A stretch of DNA of 64,000 nucleotides from Vreelandella sedimenti (GCF_013416325.1 NZ_JACCGK010000012.1:62001-126000); one strand, 5' to 3'; counted from the stretch's first letter, positions 27,103-36,422 are shown. Notes: generated by a model from the sequence alone, not told the origin. Numbers and translations: made by a program.

Positions 27103-27136
27103 AAAAGGCCCGGAGATTATCTCTCCGGGCCTTTTC
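27103..27136 (+). terminator. Bidirectional terminator between mrcA and the TAXI-TRAP operon
   Basis: AAAAGGCCCGGAGA and TCTCCGGGCCTTTT form a long stem with a short loop. It serves mrcA on the plus strand and the convergent TRAP permease on the minus strand. Confidence 0.9.
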
Positions 27137-27180
27137 TGTTACTGGCTATCTTTGGGTCTGTATGTAGGGTCGCCTAACGT

Positions 27181-29199
27181 TTAACCACTAACGGGTGTCG
27201 CAGGCGTTTCGCGCTTACTGGCCAACCAGTTAGCGCCTATGGCGACGATCATGACAGCGACACCGGCAATTTCGGTCATCAGATTAGGATAGAACACCCC
27301 AAAGATCGCGGCGGTAATCGCGATGCGCGGTAGCCACGACATTTTGGTAAACAGATAGCCTTCCAGCGCCGCGGCAAAGGCACCTAATGCCAGAATGGCA
27401 ATCACCCCATTCCAGATGACCACCGGCACCGGGCCCCCAATGATAATCTCAGGGTTGAAGACCATAAATAGCGGGATCAGGTAGAGGCCTTTGGCAAACT
27501 TCCACGCTTGGAAGCTGGTTTCCATCGGCTTACTGCCCGCAATCGCCGCCCCGGCAAAGCCTGCCAAGGCGATGGGAGGCGTCACGTTGGAATCCTGGGA
27601 GTACCAGAACACGACCAAGTGGGCGACCAGCAGCGGCACACCAAACTCGGCTGTCAATGCCGGCCCAACGAGTACGATGAGCACGATATAGCTGGCGGTA
27701 ACGGGCAGCCCCATCCCCAGTACTAAGCTTGCCAACAGTACCATGACCAGCGCCAATACCAGGTTGCCGCCGGAGAAAGCCAGCATCATGGAGGAGAATT
27801 TCAGTCCCAAGCCGGTTAAACCCACTACCCCAACGATAATCCCGGCGACCGCACAGGCCATGGAAACCGCTACCGCATTGCGAGCACCTAGTTCCAAGCC
27901 TTCGATCAGCTTGGTAAAGCCTGTACGAACCACGTCTTTAACGGCCGTTGCGGTCACCGGCTGGCCCTGCCTTGGTGCCACAAAGAAGAACCACAGCACA
28001 TAGCGCAATACCGCTACCGCCAAAATGGTGACCACTGCGTAATAGCCTACCCGCATGGGCGACATACTCATCGCCAGCAGCCAGACCAGCACCGCCAACG
28101 GCAGCAGGAAGTGCCAGCCATCCTTCATGACCTGGCGCATCTGCGGCAGCTCGTCCTTGGGTAGCCCCTGCATACCCTGCTTGAGAGCGATGATATGCAC
28201 AAACAGGTACACCGTCGCGAAATACATGATCGCTGGCAGGATACTGACCTTGACGATGTCCAGGTACGGCGTATTGGTATACTCAGCAATCAGGAATGCC
28301 CCGGCCCCCATCAACGGCGGCATGATTTGCCCGCCGGTCGAGGCCGCCGCTTCGATACCGCCTGCCTGTTTGGCTTTGTAGCCCAGCCGCTTCATCAACG
28401 GAATGGTAAAAGCACCGGTGGTGACCACGTTGGCAATCGCACTGCCAGAAATCGAGCCCATGCCCGCCGAGGCTAATACCGCCGCCTTGGCTGGCCCGCC
28501 GCGCTGGCGGCCGGTCGCCGCATAGGCCATATCGATAAAGAATTTACCCGCCCCGGTGCACTCCAAAAAAGCACCAAAGAGGACAAAAATAAAGATATAG
28601 GTTGCCGCAACGCCTAGCGGCAGGCCGAAAATACCCTCTTGCCCCAGGTAGAGTTGGCCGGCAACTCGATCAATAGTGTATCCGCGGTGCTCAAGAATGC
28701 CCGGCATCCACTCGCCAAGCCACGGCAGCTCACCCCGCGGCCCCGCAAAGGCATACACAATCGCCAAGAGGCCAATCACGGTCATACCAAAACCTACCGC
28801 GCGACGGCTGGCTTCCAGTACCGTCACCGTGGCAATACAGGCAACCAGGATATCGGTACTGTTCCAAAAACCCGCACGGCTAAAAATCTCATCCAGGTTG
28901 AGTACCAAGTAACCACCGGTGAGAATCGCCCCGGCAAAAAACACTAGATCAAGCCCCCAGCCCAATACACCACGCTTGCGAGTGGGCCCAAAGGCTGGAA
29001 ACATGAGAAATGCCAGCACCATAATCAGTGCCAGGTGAATACTGCGCTGATAAAAAAGCCCTAAGGGCTGAATACCAGCGGAATAGAGCTGAAACAGGGA
29101 AAGACCCACCGCCACAATGGTGATCGACCACAGCACCATGCGGGGTTGAATCACATTACCGCCAGGCACCACGCTCGACGGCTGATTGGATTCGCTCAT
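27181..29199 (-). CDS. TRAP transporter fused permease (4TM/12TM, TAXI type)
   Basis: 672 aa, strongly hydrophobic, with about 16 predicted helices. It fuses the small (DctQ-like) and large (DctM-like) subunits, the form used by TAXI-type TRAP systems. The DctM core is seen in GSISGSAIANVVTTGAFTIPLMKRLGYK and GGQIMPPLMGAGAFLIAEYTN, and DSNVTPPIALAGFAGAAIAGS belongs to the second repeat. It imports an organic acid with Na+ as driver. It ends a three-gene operon (binding protein, DUF1850 protein, permease). Because the operon is divergent from csiR and next to glutaryl-CoA metabolism, glutarate or a related C5 diacid is the inferred substrate. Confidence 0.93.
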   Translation of the reverse strand: MSESNQPSSVVPGGNVIQPRMVLWSITIVAVGLSLFQLYSAGIQPLGLFYQRSIHLALIMVLAFLMFPAFGPTRKRGVLGWGLDLVFFAGAILTGGYLVLNLDEIFSRAGFWNSTDILVACIATVTVLEASRRAVGFGMTVIGLLAIVYAFAGPRGELPWLGEWMPGILEHRGYTIDRVAGQLYLGQEGIFGLPLGVAATYIFIFVLFGAFLECTGAGKFFIDMAYAATGRQRGGPAKAAVLASAGMGSISGSAIANVVTTGAFTIPLMKRLGYKAKQAGGIEAAASTGGQIMPPLMGAGAFLIAEYTNTPYLDIVKVSILPAIMYFATVYLFVHIIALKQGMQGLPKDELPQMRQVMKDGWHFLLPLAVLVWLLAMSMSPMRVGYYAVVTILAVAVLRYVLWFFFVAPRQGQPVTATAVKDVVRTGFTKLIEGLELGARNAVAVSMACAVAGIIVGVVGLTGLGLKFSSMMLAFSGGNLVLALVMVLLASLVLGMGLPVTASYIVLIVLVGPALTAEFGVPLLVAHLVVFWYSQDSNVTPPIALAGFAGAAIAGSKPMETSFQAWKFAKGLYLIPLFMVFNPEIIIGGPVPVVIWNGVIAILALGAFAAALEGYLFTKMSWLPRIAITAAIFGVFYPNLMTEIAGVAVMIVAIGANWLASKRETPATPVSG

Positions 29200-29231
29200 G
29201 AAGTCCTCGGAAGCGTTAACTAATGTCGTTT

Positions 29232-29744
29232 TTATTCACGCGGGGATGCGTGAGGGTCTATCAACTGAATGGTCACGCGTTGTCCAGCGGCGTGCTCACT
29301 TAGGCTCACTGGCGCATGCTCACCGCCTGGCCACACCACACGATGATTAACAGCCGGTGAACCTACCCTCAACACATAACGGTTATTGGCTACAGGCTCG
29401 TTAATGGCATTAATCCAGTAACCGCCTTCACCGTCTGATAGCTGCTCGCCGCGGCCAAAAATATGCCCCAGTCCTGCGGCGAAATCAGGTTGATGGCTAC
29501 GCTCTAATTGCATGACGCCCGCTACATTACGATAGCAGTCCAGCACCGTGAAATGTTCAACGGAGTGCTGCCATTTAATACACCAGCGACCGTCAGCAGG
29601 TACCGCTTCATCCACTAGCGTGTCGCCTTGTTCGGTCACCACGGCTAGGCGCATAAACGCCAACGCCGAAGCGGGGGCAGCCCCCACTTCGGCGAACGGA
29701 CAACATGCAATCAGTAGCGCCATCAGTCGTCGCTGCCACTGCAT
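29232..29744 (-). CDS. DUF1850 protein, TAXI-TRAP accessory
   Basis: 170 aa with an N-terminal signal peptide (LMALLIACCPFAEVGAAPASA). The pattern WCIKWQHSVEHFTVLDCYRN followed by LERSHQPDFAAGLGHI matches DUF1850, a small exported family found almost only between the binding protein and the permease of TAXI-TRAP operons. Its role is not known; it may help periplasmic assembly or substrate delivery. It lies 46 bp after the binding-protein gene and 32 bp before the permease gene. Confidence 0.85.
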   Translation of the reverse strand: MQWQRRLMALLIACCPFAEVGAAPASALAFMRLAVVTEQGDTLVDEAVPADGRWCIKWQHSVEHFTVLDCYRNVAGVMQLERSHQPDFAAGLGHIFGRGEQLSDGEGGYWINAINEPVANNRYVLRVGSPAVNHRVVWPGGEHAPVSLSEHAAGQRVTIQLIDPHASPRE

Positions 29745-29790
29745 GGCAATGTCCTTATGGCAATCTGATTATGAAAATACCATTACACGA

Positions 29791-30762
29791 TTAAGGACGC
29801 AGACGATCCGGGATCTCAGCACCGACTTCTTCGAAATAGCGCAGTGCGCCCGGGTGCAACGGCACGGGGGTAGACTCCATAGTGAATTTAACGGTGGTGT
29901 CGTTAGCCGCCGGATGAACCGCAATCAGCTCGTCAGTATTTTCAAACAGCAGTTGTGTGAGTTGATAAGCCAGCTCTTCGTCCATATCGGCATTAACGAC
30001 CAGCACGTTGGGGATACCGATAGTCTGAACGGCTTCGTCCATACCGTCGTACATACCGGCAGCAAGCTCGTAGGGAGCAAATACCGCTTCTTCTTCCTGG
30101 GCATTGGCCACTTCTTCATCGGACAAGCTAATCAGGCGAATATCGCGGGTGGCTGCCAGATTGAGAATCGAGCTGGTGGGCGGCCCAACGCTCCAGAAGC
30201 CGGCGTCGATATCACCGTCGCGAATTGCATCAGCAGTTTCGTTGAAATTAAGACGCTGGGGAGTGAAGTCTTCATAGCTAATGCCATTGGCTTCAAGCAA
30301 TGCACGGGCATTCAGCTCGGTGCCGCTACCCGGTGCACCGACGGAAACGCGCTTGCCCGCTAGATCAGCAATCGACTCGATATCCGACTCGGCCAGGGTC
30401 ACCAGCTGTACCGCGTTGGGATAAACCGACGCCAGTGCGCGAGTATTTTCAATCTGACGGCCTTCAAAATCATCCGTGCCGGTATAGGCTTGATAGACCG
30501 TATCGGCCAGGGCCAGGGCGAGATCCGCGTCGCCGCGCATGATCAGGCCCATATTTTCAACCGAGGCACCGGTCACTTCAGCAGTCGCCTGAGCGCCTTC
30601 GATATGGTTGTTGATCATTTCGGCAAAACCACCGCCGATAGGATAGTAAACGCCACCGGTGCCGCCAGTCGCGATTGAGAGTTGCTGGGCGCTTGCTGGA
30701 AGTGCGACCGCGAGTATAGAAGCGGCAGCGGCTGTGGTGTATAGAGAGCGTAGAGTTCGCAT
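29791..30762 (-). CDS. TAXI family TRAP solute-binding protein
   Basis: 323 aa from the ATG at 30762, which has GGAGG at 8 bp; longer in-frame starts lack this. A signal peptide (SLYTTAAAASILAVALPASAQQ) precedes LSIATGGTGGVYYPIGGG, the N-terminal motif that defines the TAXI family. Later SVGAPGSGTELNARALLEANGI is the typical binding-pocket strand. It captures the substrate in the periplasm for the fused permease. First gene of the operon and divergent from csiR. Substrate inferred, not shown: glutarate or a glutamate/2-oxoglutarate-like acid. Confidence 0.93.
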   Translation of the reverse strand: MRTLRSLYTTAAAASILAVALPASAQQLSIATGGTGGVYYPIGGGFAEMINNHIEGAQATAEVTGASVENMGLIMRGDADLALALADTVYQAYTGTDDFEGRQIENTRALASVYPNAVQLVTLAESDIESIADLAGKRVSVGAPGSGTELNARALLEANGISYEDFTPQRLNFNETADAIRDGDIDAGFWSVGPPTSSILNLAATRDIRLISLSDEEVANAQEEEAVFAPYELAAGMYDGMDEAVQTIGIPNVLVVNADMDEELAYQLTQLLFENTDELIAVHPAANDTTVKFTMESTPVPLHPGALRYFEEVGAEIPDRLRP

Positions 30763-31023
30763 GAGCATTTCCTCCGTCCTGCTTGGACTTATAGGTATGG
30801 TTGACGATAAAAAGGAAGTGTTGAAGCCCCAGCTTCTGGCTGCCGTCACGACGAACCGGAAGCGGTGGAGGTGAAGTTAGCACGGCTTATGCGTTGGATG
30901 CTAATAGGGCGTTATCAGCGCAGCAGCGCCTTTACCTCATACAGCCGTGAGTGCCCCAGAAGGTGTAACCGCCCGGCAGTTGGATCGAATAGCCAACTAT
31001 TAAAAACATGAAATCTCGCATAA

Positions 31024-31056
31024 ATGTCTTATTTTATGCCGAATTGTTATTATTTA
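31024..31056. promoter_or_regulatory. Candidate CsiR operator between the TAXI-TRAP operon and csiR
   Basis: ATGT-CTTAT-TTTA (31024-31036) and TTGT-TATTA-TTTA (31044-31056) are two direct half-sites of the form WTGT-N5-TTTA, 20 bp apart start to start. As I recall, E. coli CsiR binds TTGT-N5-TTTT and ATGT-N5-TTTT spaced by six bases. The last base differs here and the background is AT-rich, so this is suggestive only. Confidence 0.4.
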
Positions 31057-31123
31057 TTGCTAATGGCCGTCAATTTCGCCCACCCCATCGTTATTATTGA
31101 TTCAGGATAGGAGCCACACTGCT

Positions 31124-31843
31124 ATGGAGCCCGGTTTTAAAGAGGACAGTAGTCGGGATAAAGGCGCGCCGCGGCAAAACCTCGCCATTAGTGCTTACCG
31201 CCAACTCAAGCACGACATTATTCGTGGCCGCTATGCGCCTGAGCAGAAGCTGCTGATGAGCCGGCTCAAAGAGCAGTACGGCGCCAGCACCGGGCCGCTA
31301 AGAGAAGCGCTATCGCAGTTAGTTTCTGACCGCCTTGTGGTCGCGATCAGCCAGCGCGGCTACCGGGTAGCACCCATGTCGCTGGCCGAACTCAACGATA
31401 TATACGATGCCCGGGCCCAGCTTGAAGGGCTGATCCTGCGCTTGGCTATAGAGCGCGGCGACGACGACTGGGAAGCCACGGTGCTGGCTACCGCACACCG
31501 GCTGGCCAAGGTCACCGACATCAACACCCCCAACGACCTGCTCGACATCTGGGATCAGCGCCACAAAGCCTTCCATACCGCCATTGCCAGCGGCTGCAAC
31601 TCTCCTCACCTACTGCAAATGCGCAACACCCTGTTTGACCAAGTAGAGCGCTACCGCCACCTGTGGCTGCAGGAAACCGTGATGTCGCCCCAGGCGCTGG
31701 AGCTTAAGCGCCAAGAGCACACTGCGCTGGTCGATGTCATTCTGGCTCGCGATACCGCTGAAGCCGACACCCTGATGCGCGATCACCTGATGACCCCCGT
31801 ACCGATTATTACCCGCGTCCTCCAAGAGCGCGGCATCGGCTGA
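31124..31843 (+). CDS. csiR: GntR/FCD-family repressor closely similar to CsiR (glutarate-responsive)
   Basis: 239 aa from the ATG at 31124 (GGATAGGAG Shine-Dalgarno); an upstream TTG would add nine residues. The N-terminal winged helix contains YRQLKHDIIRGRYAPEQKL and GPLREALSQLVSDRLVV, and the C-terminal FCD ligand domain contains WDQRHKAFHTAIASGC and the metal/ligand His residues. The protein matches my recollection of E. coli CsiR over nearly its whole length, including DIIRG, GPLREALSQLV, GYRVAPMS, WEATVLATAH and ILARDTAEADTLMRDHL. CsiR represses glutarate use and is released by glutarate. The neighbours (gcdH, CoA-transferase, TRAP importer) fit that role. Confidence 0.85.
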   Translation: MEPGFKEDSSRDKGAPRQNLAISAYRQLKHDIIRGRYAPEQKLLMSRLKEQYGASTGPLREALSQLVSDRLVVAISQRGYRVAPMSLAELNDIYDARAQLEGLILRLAIERGDDDWEATVLATAHRLAKVTDINTPNDLLDIWDQRHKAFHTAIASGCNSPHLLQMRNTLFDQVERYRHLWLQETVMSPQALELKRQEHTALVDVILARDTAEADTLMRDHLMTPVPIITRVLQERGIG

Positions 31844-31876
31844 GCTTTTCGTTTCTACTCTTCGCCCTCAGACCAA

Positions 31877-31908
31877 AGCTCTACGTTTTAAAAAAATGTA
31901 GATATTTT
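31877..31908 (+). promoter_or_regulatory. Candidate CsiR operator upstream of gcdH
   Basis: ATGT-AGATA-TTTT at 31896-31908 fits the ATGT-N5-TTTT half-site exactly. AGCT-CTACG-TTTT at 31877-31889 is a weaker partner exactly six bases upstream. The segment also holds an inverted repeat TCTAC/GTAGA (31880-31902). It lies 73 bp before the gcdH ATG. Operator function is inferred. Confidence 0.5.
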
Positions 31909-31980
31909 AAAGAAACGGCGATACATTGATTACCAGCTATCTTGCATTTATTCCTGCCCACGAACTTAGGAATCCACGCC

Positions 31981-33159
31981 ATGACACATTTCAACTGGGA
32001 CGACCCGCTACTTCTGGAACAACAGCTCACTGATGAAGAGCGCCAGATCCGCGATGCGGCCTACGACTACTGCCAGGAAAACCTTCAGCCCCGCGTGCTA
32101 ACCGCCTTCCGTGAAGAGCGCTTTGACCGCGAGATCATGACTGAAATGGGTGAACTTGGACTGCTGGGTGCCACCGTGGCTCCCGAGTACGGCGGTGCAG
32201 GCGTTAACCACGTGGCCTACGGATTGATTGCCCGCGAAGTAGAGCGCGTTGACTCCGGCTACCGTTCAGCCATGAGCGTGCAGTCATCGTTGGTAATGTA
32301 CCCCATCGAGACTTACGGCTCTGAAGAGCAGAAGCACAAGTACCTGCCTAAGCTGGCCAGCGGTGAAATGGTCGGCTGCTTTGGCTTGACCGAGCCTGAC
32401 CACGGCTCTGATCCGGGCAACATGATTACGCGCGCGGAAAAAGTCGATGGCGGCTACCGCCTGACTGGCGCAAAAATGTGGATCACCAACAGCCCGATTG
32501 CCGATATTGCAGTGGTATGGGCGAAATCAGTTGCTCACGACAATCAGATTAAAGGCTTTATTGTCGAGCGCGGCACCGCAGGTTTCACCACACCCAAAAT
32601 CGAAGGCAAAGTCTCTTTGCGCGCATCGATTACCGGTGAGATCGTGCTGGATAACGCCTTCGTTCCCGAAGAGAACCTGCTGCCCAACGTCAGTGGCCTG
32701 AAAGGCCCCTTCGGCTGCCTTAATAAAGCCCGCTACGGCATCGCCTGGGGTGTGTTGGGCACGGCTGAGTTCTGCTGGCACGCAGCACGCCAATATACCC
32801 TCGACCGCAAGCAGTTTGGCCGCCCGCTGGCCGCCAATCAATTGATCCAGAAAAAGCTCGCCGATATGCAGACCGAGATCACCCTGGGCTTGCAGGCAGC
32901 TCTGCAAGTGGGCCGGCTAATGGATAGCGGCAACTGGGCACCGGAAATGGTTTCGCTGATAAAGCGTAACAACTGCGGCAAAGCGCTGGATATCGCTCGT
33001 CAATCCCGCGATATGCACGGCGGCAATGGCGTCTCCGACGAGTACGGCGTTATTCGCCATATGGTCAACCTGGAGTCAGTGAATACCTATGAAGGTACTC
33101 ACGATGTTCACGCCTTGATTCTTGGTCGCGCCCAGACAGGCATTCAGTCGTTCTTTTAA
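31981..33159 (+). CDS. gcdH: Glutaryl-CoA dehydrogenase
   Basis: 392 aa from the ATG at 31981; an upstream start would add 13 unconserved residues. It has the acyl-CoA dehydrogenase fold with FAD-binding [17 protein letters not shown] and [15 protein letters not shown]. The catalytic glutamate is in [20 protein letters not shown], as in the glutaryl-CoA branch. It oxidises and decarboxylates glutaryl-CoA to crotonyl-CoA, the committed step of glutarate, lysine and tryptophan degradation. It forms an operon with the CoA-transferase 42 bp downstream and is probably controlled by CsiR. Confidence 0.95.
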   Translation: MTHFNWDDPLLLEQQLTDEERQIRDAAYDYCQENLQPRVLTAFREERFDREIMTEMGELGLLGATVAPEYGGAGVNHVAYGLIAREVERVDSGYRSAMSVQSSLVMYPIETYGSEEQKHKYLPKLASGEMVGCFGLTEPDHGSDPGNMITRAEKVDGGYRLTGAKMWITNSPIADIAVVWAKSVAHDNQIKGFIVERGTAGFTTPKIEGKVSLRASITGEIVLDNAFVPEENLLPNVSGLKGPFGCLNKARYGIAWGVLGTAEFCWHAARQYTLDRKQFGRPLAANQLIQKKLADMQTEITLGLQAALQVGRLMDSGNWAPEMVSLIKRNNCGKALDIARQSRDMHGGNGVSDEYGVIRHMVNLESVNTYEGTHDVHALILGRAQTGIQSFF

Positions 33160-33201
33160 TCACTGCACCTTGATCACTTGTCATTTATTAACGGAGCCTC
33201 T

Positions 33202-34416
33202 ATGAACGAGCCAACCAAACCACTGGCCGGTATAAAAGTACTCGATATTTCCCGCGTACTGGCCGGGCCTTGGTGCGGACAAATGCTCGCGGATATGGGG
33301 GCAGATGTGATCAAGGTAGAGCGCCCCGGTAGCGGCGATGACACTCGCCACTGGGGCCCTCCTTGGCTGGCGGGCAGCGAAGAGTCGGCGTACTACCTGT
33401 GCGCTAACCGGGGTAAACGCTCGCTGACCGTCGATATGGCCAAGCCCGAAGGTCAGGCGGTGATCAAGCAGCTAGTGGCTAACTCCGACGTGCTGATAGA
33501 GAACTTCAAGGTCGGCGGCCTGAAACGCTACGGTCTGGATTACGCCAGCTTGAAGGCGCTCAACCCACGACTGATCTACTGCTCCATCACCGGTTTTGGC
33601 CAGGAGAGCCCTTACGCTCACCGCGCCGGTTATGACTTTATGATCCAAGCCATGGGCGGGATCATGAGCCTAACTGGCAAGCCCGACAGTGAGCCCGGCG
33701 GTGGCCCGGTAAAAAGCGGCGTCGCCTTTACCGATATTTTCACCGGGCTATATGCCGCTAACGCAATTTTAGCGGCACTTTATCAGCGCCGTGATAGCGG
33801 CGAAGGTTGCCATATCGATATGGCATTAATGGATGTCCAGGTGGGGGTGCTCGCCAACCAGGCACTGAATTACCTCACCTCCGGTAATGTGCCCCAGCGG
33901 CTGGGTAATGCCCACCCTAACATCGTGCCTTACCAGGCGTTTGCCACCCAGGATGGCCATATGATTATGGCTGTCGGCAACGACGAGCAATTCAAGCGTT
34001 TTTGCGCGGTGCTTTCGCTACCGGCTCTGGCGGAAGATTCGCGCTTTGTCACCAATGGCGCCAGGGTAAATAACCGTGCACTGCTCGTGCCGCAGCTGGA
34101 AGCGGCGTTGGCCCAGCGCAGCACTGATGAATGGCTAGCCGCTTTTGAAGCTGTAGGTGTTCCCTGCGGGCCAATCAATACGCTGGATCGGGTGTTCGAC
34201 GACCCCCATGTGAAAGCCCGCGGACTTAAGCAAACCCTGCCCCACGACCAAGCAGGCCAGGTGGATCTGGTCGCTAACCCTATCCGTTTTAACGGTGCCC
34301 AAATGAGTGCCACTACGGCTCCTCCCCACTTAGGCCAACATACGGAAAGCGTGCTGGAAGAACTTGGTATTAGCTTGGAGCAGCGCACTGCGCTTCGCGC
34401 AGCAGGCATCATTTAA
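33202..34416 (+). CDS. Class III CoA-transferase, probable succinyl-CoA:glutarate CoA-transferase
   Basis: 404 aa from the ATG at 33202 (GGAG at 7 bp). CaiB/BaiF family: PLAGIKVLDISRVLAGPWCGQMLADMGADVIKVE at the N terminus, NRGKRSLTVDMAKPEGQ, and the catalytic aspartate in VAFTDIFTGLYAAN. Next to gcdH the expected reaction is transfer of CoA from succinyl-CoA to glutarate, like human SUGCT. That would supply GcdH with its substrate after uptake of free glutarate. The specific substrate is inferred from context; the family is certain. Confidence 0.88.
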   Translation: MNEPTKPLAGIKVLDISRVLAGPWCGQMLADMGADVIKVERPGSGDDTRHWGPPWLAGSEESAYYLCANRGKRSLTVDMAKPEGQAVIKQLVANSDVLIENFKVGGLKRYGLDYASLKALNPRLIYCSITGFGQESPYAHRAGYDFMIQAMGGIMSLTGKPDSEPGGGPVKSGVAFTDIFTGLYAANAILAALYQRRDSGEGCHIDMALMDVQVGVLANQALNYLTSGNVPQRLGNAHPNIVPYQAFATQDGHMIMAVGNDEQFKRFCAVLSLPALAEDSRFVTNGARVNNRALLVPQLEAALAQRSTDEWLAAFEAVGVPCGPINTLDRVFDDPHVKARGLKQTLPHDQAGQVDLVANPIRFNGAQMSATTAPPHLGQHTESVLEELGISLEQRTALRAAGII

Positions 34417-34458
34417 TAACACTAATGTTTATGCACTCGGTTTATACACTTCCCTCTT

Positions 34459-34488
34459 AGGCGCCTCACCTGGCGCTTTTTTTTTTAA
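34459..34488 (+). terminator. Terminator of the gcdH operon
   Basis: AGGCGCC, loop TCACC, then TGGCGCT, followed by a run of nine to ten T. Confidence 0.8.
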
Positions 34489-34687
34489 GCCCAAAAAAAC
34501 TGACCAGCATTGCCAGCCAATAGGCGGGCAAGTGGTTAGTGCTTCGCAACCAAAATCTGTACAACATCTATACAAAGAGTATACTTATGCTTAACCTTAA
34601 GAGCTTACATGCTTCAGTGTAAGCATTAAGTTATCTAATGTTATGGCATTAACAGCGCCATCCAACAGCCACCCCTCAGGAGCAGCT

Positions 34688-35497
34688 ATGAGCCAGTGCG
34701 CACGCGTCAATGGCAGTTGCAAACGCTGTGAAGGCGACTTGCCCTTTGGGTTCACCATGGCCTTTCAGCCAATCGTGGATCTATCGCTGGCCCAAATCGT
34801 CACCTATGAAGCACTGGTTCGTGGGCCACGCGGTGAATCCGCCTGGAGCGTCATTTCGCAAGTGACTGATGAGCTCCTCTACCGTTTTGATCAGGCCTGC
34901 CGGGTAAAAGCGATCGAAATGGCCAGCGCACTGGGCATGCAGACCGACCTTTCGATCAACTTTCTACCCAACGCCGTATATGAGCCGGAAGCGTGTATCC
35001 AGGCAACGTTAGCAGTATCAAAACGAGTGGGTTGGCCTGCCCATCGGCTTATTTTTGAAATCACTGAAACCGAGCGCGTCCGCGACCGGCAGCACCTGTC
35101 CAATATCATCGATGCCTACCGCTCCATGGGCTTTAAAACGGCGCTGGATGATTTTGGCAACGGGTACGCCAATTTGGACTTATTGGCCGATTTGACACCT
35201 GACAAGCTCAAAATCGACCGTGAGCTGGTGATGAATTGCGATAATGATCTTCGCCGCCAAGCGTTGTTAAACGCGATTATCCTGCTCGCTCAAGAGCTCG
35301 ATATGACTCTTATCGCCGAAGGTGTCGAGACTCGTGCCGAAGCCTTATGGCTCGCCCGCGCGGGGATTGTTCGTCAGCAGGGTTTCTACTACGCAAAACC
35401 GGCGATTAACGCTTTGTGTACCAATATTGTCCCGCTACTAGTGGGGTTAAAAAATGAAGTAGAGAGCAGCTCAGGAGCGGTGCATGAAAGAGATTAG
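34688..35497 (+). CDS. EAL-domain c-di-GMP phosphodiesterase
   Basis: 269 aa from the ATG at 34688 (AGGAG at 7 bp). A single EAL domain fills the protein. E-A-L is at residues 41-43 in YEALVRG; further active-site elements are present: SINFLPN, FEITETE, ALDDFGNGYANLDLL, LKIDRELV and IAEGVETRAEA. It should therefore hydrolyse c-di-GMP to pGpG. The first 14 residues carry three cysteines in C-x6-C-x2-C, which could bind a metal or be redox-active. The gene overlaps the following diguanylate cyclase by 14 bp, so opposing enzymes are made from one mRNA. Confidence 0.93.
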   Translation: MSQCARVNGSCKRCEGDLPFGFTMAFQPIVDLSLAQIVTYEALVRGPRGESAWSVISQVTDELLYRFDQACRVKAIEMASALGMQTDLSINFLPNAVYEPEACIQATLAVSKRVGWPAHRLIFEITETERVRDRQHLSNIIDAYRSMGFKTALDDFGNGYANLDLLADLTPDKLKIDRELVMNCDNDLRRQALLNAIILLAQELDMTLIAEGVETRAEALWLARAGIVRQQGFYYAKPAINALCTNIVPLLVGLKNEVESSSGAVHERD

Positions 35498-36422
35498 TCC
35501 CGATAAGCTCTACCAGTTATTTAACCGCTCAAAGCGCAATACCGAAAACGTTATCAAAGCGGCACCGATTGGAATCTGTATTACGAACCCTTTGGGTCAC
35601 TTTGAAATGGTCAACCCAGCTTACTGTGAGTTTTATGGATACCGGCAGGAAGAACTTTTAGGCCAGCACTTTACTCACGTAGTACCCGAAGTGAACCAAG
35701 CGGTTTTATCAGCGCTGCATGCTGAGTTTATGCAGGGCAACGAGGATCAAGAGCTGCGCCAAGAGTGGGAAGTGGTTCTCAAAAACGGCGAAAGACGCAC
35801 CATCATCGCCGAAGCTGCGCGTATTGAGGCTGATGACGGCGAGCCGCGTAAAGTCACTTTTATAATCGACATTACCCAGCGCAAACAGCTAGAAGAGCGG
35901 CTAAAGCAGGCCAATGAGCGCTTGGATCATTTGGCCCACCACGATGAGCTAACGGAGCTGCTCAACCGTCGTGCTGGTTTGCAGCGTCTGGATGAAGAGA
36001 TCAAGCGCTGCGAGCGATATGGAACACCTTTCAGTATCGCGATCTATGATCTGGATGACTTCAAAGCGATCAACGATACCTATGGGCACAGCGCGGGCGA
36101 TAGCGTTTTACAGCAAATTACCTCCTTAGTGAGCGATGTACTGCGCGATACCGATTTGCACATACGATTGGGTGGTGAAGAATTTTTGATCATTATGCCA
36201 GGCGTAAACGCCGAAGAAGCCTACCAAGGCATGGAACGCGTTCGTGAAAGCGTCGCGCAACAAACGTTTACCGAGCACCAATTAACGATGACGCTCTCTT
36301 CGGGGATTGCCAGCTACGTTGAAGCCTCGGGCACACGTCTACTTGAACGTGCTGATAAAGCTATGTATCAAGCTAAACAGACGGGGCGCAACCGTATTGT
36401 CATAGCCTTGTCATCCATGTAA
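35484..36422 (+). CDS. PAS-GGDEF diguanylate cyclase
   Basis: 312 aa. A PAS domain (about residues 22-135; NVIKAAPIGICITNPLGHFEMVNPAYCEFYGY, PRKVTFIIDITQRKQLEERL) is joined by a short coiled coil to a GGDEF domain. The active site is GGEEF (230-234), and an inhibitory-site motif RDTD (221-224) stands five residues before it, so the enzyme should be active and product-inhibited. It makes c-di-GMP from GTP. No transmembrane segment is seen, so the signal is probably cytoplasmic. It overlaps the EAL gene by 14 bp. Confidence 0.95.
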   Translation: MKEISPDKLYQLFNRSKRNTENVIKAAPIGICITNPLGHFEMVNPAYCEFYGYRQEELLGQHFTHVVPEVNQAVLSALHAEFMQGNEDQELRQEWEVVLKNGERRTIIAEAARIEADDGEPRKVTFIIDITQRKQLEERLKQANERLDHLAHHDELTELLNRRAGLQRLDEEIKRCERYGTPFSIAIYDLDDFKAINDTYGHSAGDSVLQQITSLVSDVLRDTDLHIRLGGEEFLIIMPGVNAEEAYQGMERVRESVAQQTFTEHQLTMTLSSGIASYVEASGTRLLERADKAMYQAKQTGRNRIVIALSSM

